From: Hetaerina americana
Lineage: Eukaryota > Arthropoda > Insecta > Odonata > Calopterygidae
DNA length: 64,000 nucleotides
Reading direction: 5' to 3'
Assembly: GCA_022747635.1 (NCBI GenBank)
Contig: JAKTNV010000198.1
Coordinates: forward strand, 370,031-434,030
A program made the position numbers and the translations under genes. Positions 1 to 10,869 of this stretch are shown piece by piece. Below the pieces are notes generated by a model that saw only the letters and a program-made list of their open reading frames with translations, did no database searches and was not told the DNA's origin. Numbering within the stretch: the first letter of the stretch is position 1; each line of letters begins with the position of its first letter.

Positions 1-2162
1 AGAGGTTGAATAGGACGAGTGACAAAATTGATCCTTGAGGAAAGCCTGCGGATATGGACCGGGCAGTTGATTTGACATTGTTAAGGTCTAAAAAGAATGT
101 GCGGTTTGAAAGAAAGGAGGGGATGGTCTTATTTAGGTATACTGATATGTCGGTTTTAAGCAGTTTATGTATTAAACCAGTTCGCCAGAACTTGTCAAAA
201 GCTCTTTGGAGATCAAAGAAGACTACTTGGGTGTGCTTGTGGATGTTGAAGCCGAAAGTGATCTGTTGAACCAATCTTGTTATTTGCTGAGTCGTGGAAT
301 GGCGACGGCGGAAGCCAGTTTGCTCAGGTCTGATCAAGTCTATGGCCGAGATTTCTTCTTGTAGCCTGTTTAAGATGCATTTTTCTAGATGTTAGCCCAT
401 GCAGGGGAGCAGGCCACTGGGTCTATAGTTCAGGATATAAGAAGGATTTTTATCGGGTTTTGGAAGGAGTATTATCTTAGCCGTATTCAATGCCTTTGGG
501 AAGTACGATTGGGAAAGACAGGCATTGAGGATAGAGAGTAGGTGTTTGATAAGAGATTTAGGAAGGTTTTTCAGGTGAAGGTAGGAGATTTGATCGGGTC
601 CTGGTGATGACTTGGTTTTGGAGTGGGACATAATGGAGTAAAGTTCTTCAGGAGTAATTTACAGGAATATTTGGAATGGGCAAAGTGACAGGCCATAGAC
701 ACTGATTAATGCTTCTGAATCCAACAAGGATGTATTATTGTTTTTAAAAATGCATTCGAAGGAGTCGGCAGAGGTATTTGCTTTGTCGCTGTCATCGTAT
801 AGTGCTCTCCCATTATGTGGTATTGGCGGGGTGGGTACCTTTTTCCTTCGCAGACAGCGGGCTAGGGTCCATACCAAATTATCCTTATGTGAGAGTGACC
901 TTATTTTCTCTTGCCAAGCTTTTCCCAATACTTTCTAGTTTTGGATGTTACGAGGTTTCAAAGTGCACAGAACCGGATTTTATCTTGGCGGAGATGAGTT
1001 AGTTGCCAGAGGGCTCTGGCCTCGTTTCTAAGTGAAATTAGGTGCAATATGTCCGGAGGTAGTGTGGCACCAGCGATGGAGGCCGGAGAAGGAGGGTAGC
1101 GAGACTGATGAATGATTTTGGTTAAGGTGCTTGTAAAATCTTGAGCCGCTTTCTATATGCTGTCTGGAGTGCTAGCAGGAGATGGGACAAGGTTAATGGC
1201 CAAGCAGTTTTCTTTAAATATTATCCATTTAACTCTTCTAGTTGGTTCTGGTTGTATGAAGGAGGGTAGGAACGCAGTAAAATATGGGGCAGTGGTCAGA
1301 GGCTTATTTATCTAGGTTAAGGATTTGGAATGCGATATCTGCAGATAATGGAACTACATCCAGGATATCGGAGGAGTGGGGATGATGATGGAAGAGGGTA
1401 GGGAAAGGCGGTGAGTGAATTGAAAGTGAAATATTTTTGGTAAATAGGAGCTTATGAAGGGCTTGCCCTCGTGTGATAGTGGTTTTTCAACCCCAGGCAG
1501 AATGTTTGGCGTTTAAGTCACCACCTTTTATGAGCTTTGGGTGCAGTAGGGATGAGAGCGCTGATAAGCCAGGGGCGTCTGACTTTGAGGATGAAGGTGG
1601 AAAGTAGGCTGACCAAATGTTAAGGGTCCCAGTAACTCCTTTTATTGCTATTCCAGCGAGTTCCAGTTTTTGGGTGGGTGGGGGTTGAAGTTATGTGAAG
1701 TTTAGGTTAGTTTTGGATAGGATCATGACCCCGCAACCAGGATCATTGGCTCTATCTCTTCTGATTTTAGAGTAATTTGGACAATTAAATGTTTGGCTAT
1801 TATTATTTTTGGGGTCTTGAAGAAGGATGATGTCTGGATAATGATTGGTTATTAGGAGGTTTAGCTCTTTTTTTTTGTTTTATATGCCATTTATGTTCCA
1901 TTGTAAAACTTTAAAGAAGTGGTTGTTTATTTGTGAATTAGGCACCATTTACAAGTTGAAGAAGGGCTGGTATAAGGTCATTGGTGATGATGCTAATAAG
2001 GGTTTGACTGTCAGTAGGAGAGTGAAGTTTCGTAATTATGCTCAATAGAGCAGTTCTTATATTTGCAGTTGATGATTGGTCATTGATTGAGGGAGAGTGT
2101 TGTCTAGAGGGTGGCGAAGGGTGTTGATCGGAGGTTGGGGGAGAGTTAAGAGATGATTGAGG
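1..2162 (-). pseudogene. Jockey-like LINE ORF2 (and ORF1 tail), antisense, copy A
   Basis: Non-LTR retrotransposon remnant read on the minus strand. From 2162 downward come the C-terminal end of an ORF1-like protein (about 2160-1960), an apurinic endonuclease domain starting near 1910 (motif WNINGI, then GGDLNAKHSAWG near 1520), and the N-terminal half of reverse transcriptase (SKTKSSPGPDQISYLHLK near 620, YRPSGLLP near 400, FDLQRAFDKFWRTGL near 200). Several in-frame stops, for example within the endonuclease, show it is dead. The RT is cut by the left window edge. It is broken at 2162 by a junction to a different LINE in the opposite orientation. Family assignment rests on RT similarity and the ORF1/ORF2 layout; I could not run a phylogeny. 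Confidence 0.85.
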
Positions 2163-2740
2163 GGTTCACAGCCAAACTGTCAGCTATCAAGAGGGCCCTA
2201 AAATACATAAGAGAATGTAATGGCTCTTCTTTCATCTGTTCGCACTCATTGAGCTCCCTATAATCCATATCGGTCTTGTCATCAATGCACCTGATGGTTC
2301 AGGAGATCTATTATACCCTGTGGTCCCGTCAGATAAAGGGGAAGTAGGTATCCTCCATATGGACTGCTGGTCATGTGGGAATCCCAGGCATTGAAAAAGC
2401 TGGCAAAGCAGCAAAGGAAGCCCTGGTCAAACTCAAAACCGACTCACCTTTGCTTCCTGTGATGGACGTCGGGGAAAAAAATTATAAAAGGCCAGATACC
2501 TTTTTTAAAATAAGAGGTAATTTAAGCAATAGTTTAGGGGAGGACCCCCACTTTTTAAGTAAGGTTTCCAGGTTTTTACAGGAAACTGATCTGAGCGGAC
2601 AACGTGAGTTTCCGTTTCTTTTTTTTAAATAATTTGGTTTTTAACTATTTATATGTTTTTTATACATTGATGTATTTATCAAAATTGGATTGAGGTTTTA
2701 AATGTTTTAAAAAGTGGTGCAAAAACAAACACAGTTGTTG
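2163..2740 (+). pseudogene. RNase H and C-terminal tail of an I/R1-like LINE, copy A
   Basis: Sense-strand fragment of a non-LTR element with a C-terminal RNase H domain. Frame-adjusted reading gives FTAKLSAIKRALKYI, SLSSL, then GHVGIPGIEKAGKAAKEAL (about 2370-2430), the typical RNase H ending. A short tail ORF ends at 2632 (DPHFLSKVSRFLQETDLSG), resembling the last residues of LINE ORF2 proteins. Compared with copy D it lacks about 240 bp after position 2473, so the LINE C-terminal region is deleted here. There are several stops. The 3' end is AT-rich. Confidence 0.75.
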
Positions 2741-2774
2741 ATGCATCCAAAAACCACAACTATTACTACGGGTT

Positions 2775-3216
2775 GGTTTCTTTGGGTAAGATCATTTCCT
2801 TCAGCAGAGAGATCACAATGAAAATGTTGGTTAGTACGGAAGACAGGGGTGATCCCATGGTTGCACTTTCATGATGTTCAATGTGCTTATCATTTTAAAG
2901 GAAGTATGAGTTCCTGAGGAAAAATTTGCGAGGTCCAGGTTAATCCTTAGCTAAACCCTGTGAGGTGAGGATTTTGATGAGTAGCATGGAGTCATCAATG
3001 GGCGTATTTGTGAACAAGGAGATTACATCAAAGGTCACCAGCATGTTGACTATTTGGACTTCAGCATTCCGAATAATGTGAATGAAATCCATGGAAGTTT
3101 TAGCAAAAAAGTCAGTTTTTCTGGCGAAGAGTTGAAGAGCATGTGCAACATATTGCGCTAGCTTGTGGGTGGGTGCATCGATGTTGCTGACGATGGGTCG
3201 TCAGCAACATCGATGC
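2775..3216 (-). pseudogene. Penelope-like element RT fragment ending in a hairpin, copy A
   Basis: Minus-strand reading contains Penelope-type RT blocks: RPIVSNIDAPTHKLAQYV, then FDVISLFTNTPIDDSMLL, then TMGSPLSSVLTNIFI. No GIY-YIG endonuclease follows, so the element is cut on both sides. At its 5' boundary the RT sequence folds back: a 19-base arm (3175-3193) is followed by TGGG and its exact inverted copy (3198-3216). Stops and frameshifts are present. It lies in the same orientation as the upstream Jockey remnant and opposite to the RNase H fragment. Confidence 0.8.
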
Positions 3217-5149
3217 GTCATCACCTTAAGTGCCATCAAAGCACGCCGAAATTTGGAAACTAAGAAGAAAAAGAACCACAATGAAAGTACAAAATATTAA
3301 CTGGCATTGCTGGAAAGATAGCCCAGGCGTGTACACTAATAGGCAATGGTTCGCATTCTTATATATAATTACATATTTTATGTATTTTATATACTCCTTC
3401 CCATGTATGGTAAATTTATTCATTCATTTATTTATTATATTACCAACACGAAGCCCGGATACATCATGAAATGACTCTCTTGCTTGCAAGAAAGAAAAAC
3501 ATCTTCAATTGCCATTATATATTTGTGGAGAAAGGAAAGTCAAACGTTTGTATGTCTCCGCACATGTCCAATAATTTGATTTTCCTTTTCAGTATTTGAT
3601 CTTTATACCTAATAAACGAAAATATAGTATCCATAGAGCATACTTTATTTCTATTTAAAATTAGATCTTATTCTCAATCTAATTCGAAACCTTTCATTCT
3701 TCACTTGTTTGTAACTGTTGCCACGGCAACAGTGTCACCAAATGAACAAATCAAAACAAACATTATTGCGCACTTCAGAAACAGCATCCTTTACACACTG
3801 ACAGACCATAGGCTTTCCTTTCCAACTGAATGTCATGGAGCAAATTCTTAACGGTATGGCTTCTCATTTGCGTAAACAAGGATATACTGTTTCAGGTTGC
3901 TAATCTTAGTGAATGTATTTTGGAAAGAATGGACAGGTGAGATCTTTTGTGAGATATATGCCTTTTAAATTTGGAGAACACCTTATTACATACACAACAA
4001 TAATACTTGCTGCTGAGATAGCCATGTTTTAATTGCTTTGGGCTCTGCTTGAATTGACTGCAGTATCAATCTCTGTAGAAAATATATTTGTAAATGTTCC
4101 TTTTTGAAGTAGTTAAGATCTATGTTTTTGGTAGAATTGAACGGGAGTCAAGTGTGAAACAACAGCTATAAACATCGTCAATAATGTTTAGAAAATAGTA
4201 TTATTTCACATGCGCAATGATCAAACGATACATTGAGTCAAAATCATTCAAAATGGATTGTTAAAATACAATGGTTATAAATAGGAAGATTCGATATTTA
4301 AGTAGTTAACGAAAAATTAGATTTTTATTGTGTTCTGTAGTGAGGTACCATTTTATTTAATATGCTGAATCAATTCGCAAATACACCTATTAACGCCACA
4401 AATCCCTTGCTGTTGTGAAATACTCCTTTTTAATTATGGTGATTGTGACCTGAATTCATTTCTTCTTCTACATTCTGTTCGATTGGCATTGCTTTTATTC
4501 TTGAAAATGCCATTATTTAAGGATACAAGTGTGACCTTTATATTTCAAATGCAATTAATGTACTCACTTTCACAGCAAACCGATAATGGTTGATTATATG
4601 CAGTTTAATTGAGTACACTATGCATTTAGGCGGGCTTTATTTTTATACAAATTCAGAATCAATTGAAACAAAATTTAATGAAATATTGGAGCAATGTAAG
4701 ACAATAAGAAGTCTCCTTGAATTTGAGTGTTTGTGTACAATAAATAAAAAATGTTTAACATCACCAATAAAATGGCACGCTCATTTAAACTGTTAAATTC
4801 TCATTAAGTATGATGAACGATCATGCATCAATTGTCCTTTGATTATGGAGAATTTAGTAGACCAAACTGTGCAAACATAATGAAATGGCAGCCATCATAA
4901 TTTCTGTCAAATTTCCTTGAAGAATTAGCAGTTTTAATGTAGCGTTCTTGGATTTATTTTGATGAATGCACCAAACTCAAAGGATTTCATTTTCACCTTA
5001 CTCATCTCTCAATAAATAATCAGTGTTACAAAAACAGTGTGAAAAAACAGATAGTTTTACATTTGAATGTCCACAATATGAAATGCGCTGTAAGTTGATG
5101 AAAATCCACAAAAAATAGTATTATTTACATTTGCTCTACCCCTCATGGT
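3217..5149. other. AT-rich non-coding stretch of the unit, copy A
   Basis: No mobile-element protein is recognisable. Two sub-parts stand out. Positions 3838-3903 hold a short ATG-initiated reading frame (MEQILNGMASHLRKQGYTVS) in good start context. Positions about 3920-4870 are a diverged paralogue of 7455-8395. A short imperfect palindrome (ctgttgcc...ggcaacag) lies near 3717-3734. Nothing else is supported. Confidence 0.6.
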
Positions 5150-5579
5150 GTACAATCATGACTCCACAGCTAATTAAAAATGGTCTGCAGAAATCACGTT
5201 GTGTTGTATTAGCAAGGGAGCAAAAATCTCTCTGTTGTAGTAGTGAGATTCGTATAATATGTTTAGGGAAATGACCCCATAACTCATCACTGTAATTTAA
5301 ATGACATGGAAAGAAGACGTGGTCAAGTGTTAAATGATACTCATTTGAAATGAGAAAGTTGAGCTTTAATCAGTTCATTACAGATCTGACTGATGTGAGT
5401 CTCCCTGTTAAGTTTCCTATCTATATTAATTCCTAGTATTTTAGAATTTTCAACATCAGTACATTTTTATATACTATAACTGCATACAATATGCTGAGTT
5501 TTGTTAGTATTTAAATGTAAATGATTAATATGAAACCATCCTGCTTAGCCTGTCTTTGAGTGGCTCTGAATCGTACCTT
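5150..5579 (-). pseudogene. CR1/Jockey-like LINE 3' RT-tail fragment, copy A
   Basis: Minus-strand translation, with frameshifts, gives the region C-terminal to RT: LGINIDRKLTRETHISQIC, then LWGHFPKHIIRIS and DFCRPFLISCGVMI. It matches the sense-strand ORF inserted in copy C at 23866-24390 block by block, so both are from one LINE family. Only the 3' part remains and it is heavily decayed. Confidence 0.7.
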
Positions 5580-5924
5580 TGCATCTTCTAGATTTTGATA
5601 TTTTTGCACACAAAAAGCATAATAAGCATATAAAACATATGTAGGTTTAATTTTACAGGGCAAATCAGTAATCATGACGATACCAAAAATAGCTCAAAGA
5701 CTAGAAATTCTTCATGAAAATATGGGCATTGAAATTATAAATTGAAGTCGAATGAGGCCATGTCTTTATGGACAAATTAACCTTAGAACTACTAAAAATT
5801 TAAGAGAAATTAGGTAAATCAGACTGTTTTGCTAAGATACAATTTTCAAGGAAATAATGAAATTAACTCCTAATAATAATAATCTAGAAGGAATTTGAAT
5901 CCTTAAATGAAACATCCTTATCCT
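5580..5924. other. AT-rich spacer, copy A
   Basis: Non-coding in all frames, with no motif I can assign. It is present in copies B and C and absent from D, which diverges from the others exactly at the left edge of this block. Confidence 0.5.
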
Positions 5925-6545
5925 GTTCATTCCCTTTTCTTGCTTGCCTCACATTCTCCCCTCTATTACCATCTTGAACAGTCCCCTGTCGGTCAATATG
6001 CCCTTCATCCATTTTTACTGCCTCAATAGGATTTCTCCCAACCAAACCCTCTCTTCACCCACCATACCAAGTACTTTCTCATTGGTTTTCTTCTCGGTCC
6101 ATTTCACCTTCTCCATTTTCTCCACACCCACATGTCAAAAGCCTCCAGTCCACGACTATCCTCCTGCTTCAATGACCACATTTCCGTATATAACTATGCA
6201 CCATATCATAAGTTTCACGAGTCTTTTTTTAATATCCTTACTCAACGTCCCATTAATCAACTCTCTACTCCCTATGAAAGCCTCTGTGCCTAGCGTAATT
6301 CTTCTCCATACGTCCCTACTACTTTGACCGAATTGGTCCAAAATGCTTCAGAGATAAGTGAACTGTTCTACCTGCATTAGTTTTTGCCTGCCTATTTTAA
6401 TGTTTAGCTTAGCTTTTTTCTTTCTAGAAAATTGCATAACCTTTGTTTTATTAATTTTGTTTCTCATCCCATATCTGTCCCACTGAATCTCCAATTCACT
6501 CAGCAATCCTTAAAACCCCTTGGCTGACTGACAAACTAAAGCTAA
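5925..6545 (-). pseudogene. 3' end of an endonuclease-RT LINE, antisense, copy A
   Basis: Minus-strand reading gives KTKVMQFSRKKKAKLNIKI near 6460-6400, then DQFGQSSRDVWRRITLGTEA and KRLVKLMIWCIVIYG down to about 6180. This is the conserved region after the RT domain of the LINE family that is nearly complete at 35150-39797. The piece is 5'-truncated at 6545 in mid-coding sequence. The long plus-strand open frame at 5944-6327 is only its shadow. Confidence 0.8.
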
Positions 6546-7372
6546 GTTAATTTATTTTTTCATACTACTTGTGTATTTGATACCCATGGTGGGCCCGTGA
6601 GGTTATAGCACGTGTCTTAAAATAATAATTCCTTAAGTCAGCACAGATTAGCATATCCCACTTGTCCGAGAAAATACGGAACTTTCGATTTAAAGAGGTA
6701 CACGGACACATGATAATCTATGAGACACTGCCACGTACACTGAATAAATCACTAGTCCAACCGTGCAACCCCTCACCTGACACCAATATGTCGCAAGGGG
6801 GGTTTCTATCGTGCGACACAAAGGGTATCGGGGAAGGTCAGAGTAACTACACCGAGTATTACCAAAGCAGCCGTATATTACCCAACATCAGTCATAATGC
6901 ACCATTTACATATAAGTATAAGCAAATTATGGATGGCTAGACCCTCGGTAAACCAACGCGAGGGTGGACAGAATTAAAGTGGCAGAAATATACCTAGGAC
7001 GGGGTAAATGCAGGGTGGACGCGGTCACGAAACACATAAACTAGGCAGAGCCCTCGTCCGTCGGAAAGGAAGGGAGTATGGCAGGGTGGACGCGGTCACA
7101 ATGAACGTAACCTAGGTGGAGCCCTAGTCCGAAGTTGAGTCAGGAATATGACACACTGTCGCGACAAGCGCAACATAGCCGAAGCATCGTGCCCTACCGT
7201 TCACCACTAGACAACCAACTGACTGCTTTTTGCCCGGCGACCAGGGCTTTTATACCCAATTTACGAGTCAGGGGAGGAATATTATTGAAACATTGTCTTT
7301 GGTCACGTGGAACATTCGGAGGAGCCAGGGAAGGAGTACCATGTCGCATACTTCGACAATAGATATAAATTT
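6546..7372. repeat. Unclassified GC-richer block with imperfect direct repeats, copy A
   Basis: Noticeably richer in G+C than its surroundings. Contains two direct repeats starting with gcagggtggacgcggtcac (7010 and 7081), each followed by an aactaggc/acctaggt...agccc motif, and a weaker third copy near 6960. No coding similarity was recognised; open frames at 6662-6940 and 7135-7362 have no known motif. It could be the end of a DNA transposon or an LTR, but neither terminal repeats nor target duplications were found. Confidence 0.45.
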
Positions 7373-8395
7373 TTGCAAAGTTACTATCTAGAATTTCGTT
7401 CAAATATAATAAGCTCTGTTGTTTAAAATATTAATTCTTCCTATTTACGCCATACATGGAAAGAATGGACTGGTGAGATCTTTTATGAAACATATACCTT
7501 TTAAATTCTGGAAAACACCTAATTACATTCACAACAAGATTACCAGCTGCTGAGATAGTTATCTTTTAATTTGCTCTGATGATAAACTCTGCTTGAATTG
7601 ACTGGAGTATCCATCTAAGCGTAGAAAATATATATGTTAATGCTCCTTTTTGAAGTAATTATGGTCTATGTTTTGGATTGAATTGAACAGGAATCAAGTG
7701 CCAACCTACAGCTGTAAACAGTGTCAATATAAATTGAAAATAATATTTAATAATGTATTCCATGATCAACCAATACATTGAGACCAAATTATTCAAAGTG
7801 GATTTTTAAAATACAATTAATTGAAAGATTCAATATTGAAATACTAAACATAAAATAAACTGTATTTAATACACGCTTGGTAGATGATAGGACTTCTTAA
7901 GTTATTTCCACAGCCATTTTGCAATTACCCAATTGGGTGCCACAAATCCCATATTATGAAGCACTCCTTTTTAATTACAGTGTTTGTAAAATGAATTCAT
8001 TTCTTCATCTTCATTATATTTGATTGGCATCTATAGGCTTAGAAATGCCATTTATTTTAGAATATATGTATGACATATATAAGTCAATTGTTTTAAATGC
8101 ACGTGATTTCAAAGCCATTTAATAATGACTGATTCCATGCAGGTTCATTGAGTTTAATTTACTTATTTTTATAGGCTTTATTTTAAAAAAAAATTCAGAA
8201 TCAATCAAAACAGATTTCGATGAAATATTGGAACAGTTTAAGACGATGAGAAGTCTCCTGGAATTATATAGTTTGTGTTCAAAAATTACAAAATATCACA
8301 CCAATTTAATGGCAGACTTATTTAAACAGTTATTAATTCATTTATGCATTCATTGTCATTTAATTTAGGACAATTTATAAACCCAAATTAAAACA
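7373..8395. repeat. Diverged paralogue of unit positions 3920-4870
   Basis: After a 68-bp unique stretch, sequence from about 7455 (ggaaagaatgga, gagatctttt) parallels 3926-4870 for roughly 900 bp with many substitutions and small indels. Matching landmarks include the ctgctgagatag, gctcctttttgaagta and gaaatattgga blocks. It is non-coding. The divergence is far greater than among A, B, C and D, so it records an older duplication. Confidence 0.75.
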
Positions 8396-8423
8396 AACTT
8401 ATTAAATATTAATCTTCATTACC

Positions 8424-8676
8424 TCAGAATAAAACATCCAGAAACGGACATATTTTCCCAGATTTATGAAGAAGGTTTGATTGCCCAATTGCTTGATGCG
8501 TGAGTGTTATAGTGTCCGATGGATTCCCAGCAACATCACTAGTCAACACTGCCAAGATTTCCTTTGACTGCTTCTCATCCTGTTTATTTAGAGATTGATG
8601 AAACTGCTGGAATTCTTCAATGCTTTCGGGCATTAATTGATCATTACTCAATTGAACTAATAACTGTGGAAATTAA
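8424..8676 (-). other. Exon-like open reading frame of unknown origin
   Basis: The minus strand has an open frame from 8651 to 8424. Upstream, a run ending ttccacag just before 8676 looks like a splice acceptor; from there the frame stays open (LLVQLSNDQLMPESIEEF...) to a stop at 8424. Composition is acidic, Gln/Ser-rich and protein-like (SLNKQDEKQSKEILAVL), unlike the surrounding AT-rich DNA. I do not recognise the protein. It could be a last exon of a host gene, a captured exon, or chance. Confidence 0.35.
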
Positions 8677-8789
8677 GTTATATTTTTACCACTTTACTGA
8701 TTCTTTTGTTTAAAAAAAATCAAGTTTTATAGATTGGTAGTGTATAAATACTAATGAAATTAGTGTGTTGTTTTCCATTGATCATTCTT

Positions 8790-10330
8790 CATAAAACTAT
8801 GAGCAAACCAGTTCAAGAATGATATTTGTCAAAGAGATTCTCACTCCATTCTCTTCAAATGTTATGCCACAGCATAGATATGTGCTCGTCAAACACTATC
8901 TGCATTTTGCAGACAATGGTACCTTTATGAGGGATAGACATCCTTGTGTCAAGCTGAATGAAATTAGCCCTCTGCTTGTATTTCTCAACAGAAAGTTCTC
9001 AAGTTTGTTGATACCTGAGAGGAAGATTTCTATTGTCAAAAATGTTATTCTGTACAAGGATGAGCTCTCACTGATGCAGTATGTTCCCTTGAAAGGAGCC
9101 AGATTTGGGGTAGAAACGTTTAGATTTGCTAAGCCTAAGTCTGGATATATATGGTCATTCATTATTATTTCTTCAGGAAAAAGGTGGGTCATGATAGTCC
9201 AGGGGGGTAGAGCATTGGACTATTGACCAGAGGGTCCAGAGTTCAAACCCCAGGCAAGGCACTCAGGGCACCTGATGCTCCACTCAAGCTATGTGATTTT
9301 TCCTGGTACCAATCTTCCTGGTAAACTTTATCTGCCACAGAGAAAGTAACTGGCTCCCCTTAATACCCTGATGTGTGAATTTCACAGACTGTATAGAGCT
9401 AAGTACTGGGTGAACTCTACCTTCACCCATAAAGTGACGTTCCAGCATTGATTACTGTGTTTATGGTATACAGGAAATGGTCAGGATTGAACGTGGAATA
9501 TACCAATCTTCCTAATACATCCTTAGATTGTGCTAGCAGTAATGAAACCTCTGCTAGGTCAAAGATTATTGCCTGACTGCAGACAACTATTACACCTCCT
9601 CAGAGCTGGCTGATTTATTGGTTTCGAAAGGAACCGATAGACATGGGACATTGAGAATTAGAAGGAAGGAAGTATTAGATGACGTGTAGGCTAAAGAAGT
9701 AAAAAAGGAGGAATTGACTGCCCTAAAGCAAGGCAAAGTGATTGCTATGAATTGGGAAGATAAGATGGCCGTCAAGTCTCTGTACCCTTTACAGTACATA
9801 ATACGGAATTTGTGGAATATAAATGAAAAGGATATGCTGCTATAAAAGCCAAAAGTTGCTGTTGTGTACAATAATACAATAGGTGGATTAGAAAGGGAAG
9901 ATCAGCACCTGACAAATTTCCCCATTATGAAACAAGGGGGGCAAATATTATTTAAAACATTTTTCTCTTGTTGGACCAGGGCACATGGAATGGATTTCTG
10001 TTGCAGAGAAAGGGTGGTGGACCAAAGGGTAAGGTCAGAATTTAGAATCAAACTAGTGGAAGATGTAACTGAGGGGTACATTGCATATGATATAACATGT
10101 GAGGGTTGAAGGCCTTCAGTAGAACCAAATCCTTGAACCTCTATGTAAGTTACAATTTCCCAATTATATTCCACCTACAGAGAAGAAGGAAAAGCTTTGT
10201 AGGATGTATGCAGTTTGTTGTGCCAAAAGGGATGGAACAAGCAAAAAGATTGGAAAAGAAGCAAGGTGCCATTTCCAAGCATGTCACAGCCGCTAAGAAC
10301 AGACATGTGATTTTATGAACAGGAGGAGAT
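8790..10330 (+). pseudogene. piggyBac-family transposase pseudogene (SINE-interrupted)
   Basis: Sense-strand relic of a DDE piggyBac-type (DDE_Tnp_1_7) transposase. N-terminal part: RYVLVKHYLHFADNGTF, QYVPLKGARFGVETF and SGYIWSFIII (8819-9190). After a SINE insertion the frame resumes with VLAVMKPLLGQ (9529-9560), SPELADLLVSKGTDRHGTLR (9596-9655), YNNTIGGLEREDQHLTNFP (9867-9920), and a degenerate cysteine-containing tail to about 10320. The usual first catalytic block (IDESL) is replaced by an unrelated stretch before DELSLMQYV, and there are at least three frameshifts or stops, so it is inactive. Terminal inverted repeats were not found. Confidence 0.88.
9188..9478 (+). mobile_element. tRNA-derived SINE inserted in the piggyBac pseudogene
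   Basis: Splits the piggyBac reading frame. Positions 9195-9205 (tagtccagggg) fit the RNA polymerase III A box, and 9241-9249 (gttcaaacc) fit the B box, 46 bases apart as in tRNA genes. The 230 bases after the tRNA-like head show no similarity to transposase. The near-repeats ggtcatgat (9187-9195) and ggtcaggat (9479-9487) may be a target duplication, though the left one overlaps the expected acceptor-stem region. No poly(A) tail is obvious. Confidence 0.7.
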
Positions 10331-10869
10331 TTTCGTGTGTTTTAAAAATATGGTTAAAAGAATTCATAAATCATGCCTTCTGTTTCCACGTCATATCATT
10401 TTAATCGCCATGTTGTTTCGTCATCCTGTTTTTCAACATTAATTAATAATTATAAATCGTCGATGACTTCATTTGCGTGTGACTGATCCTGAGCAACTTT
10501 CATTTGCCGCTGTGTTTGTAATTAAAAATTCGAAAATTATGAAGATATGTTGCTGTTTCTCTCGCTTTTAATACACAAAACATTCTATATAAAATAAATT
10601 TAATTAGAATGAGCCAATTGCGACATGCCATACATCTTCAATCGTTTTCTCTCTGAATATTTTGATTATGCTGATTAAATCGTAAACAATTTCTTTCACT
10701 TTTTCCACGTTTTTTCTTTGGTCGTTGTTGATGCGAAAGAAGAATGGGGGTCCTACTACCGACCGACCAATCGATGCTTATGGACTGTGCCGTTAGGTGC
10801 TTGTTATACCAATATCCAGCTATGCTGATCAATGGTTGTAGGATATAAGTGGTTTATGGGCGAAGTTAA
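10331..10869. other. AT-rich intergenic stretch
   Basis: No open frame with a recognisable motif and no terminal repeats. It separates the piggyBac relic from the 3' end of the Jockey LINE. I see nothing to annotate. Confidence 0.5.

Larger units (their letters stand above)
1..7372. repeat. Tandem segmental duplication, copy A
   Basis: First of four head-to-tail copies of a composite unit whose core starts at position 21 and ends at 7372. The 20 bases before position 21 match the sequence just left of copy B, so A keeps its native left flank and continues the Jockey LINE beyond the window. Its right end runs into unrelated sequence after 7372. The A-to-B period is 11,643 bp, against 7,364 bp for B-to-C. 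Confidence 0.95.

Noticed and set aside
1845..2048. Plus-strand ORF starting MVIRRFSSFF, repeated in all four copies
   Set aside because: It overlaps the Jockey endonuclease start and ORF1 tail on the minus strand; repetition reflects duplication, not conservation.
5944..6327. Plus-strand 127-codon ORF (also at 17585 and 25691)
   Set aside because: It is the shadow of the antisense LINE RT-tail sequence, which reads convincingly on the minus strand.
9195..9260. A functional tRNA gene
   Set aside because: A and B boxes are present, but no proper acceptor-stem pairing could be seen and a long non-tRNA body follows; a SINE head is the better reading.
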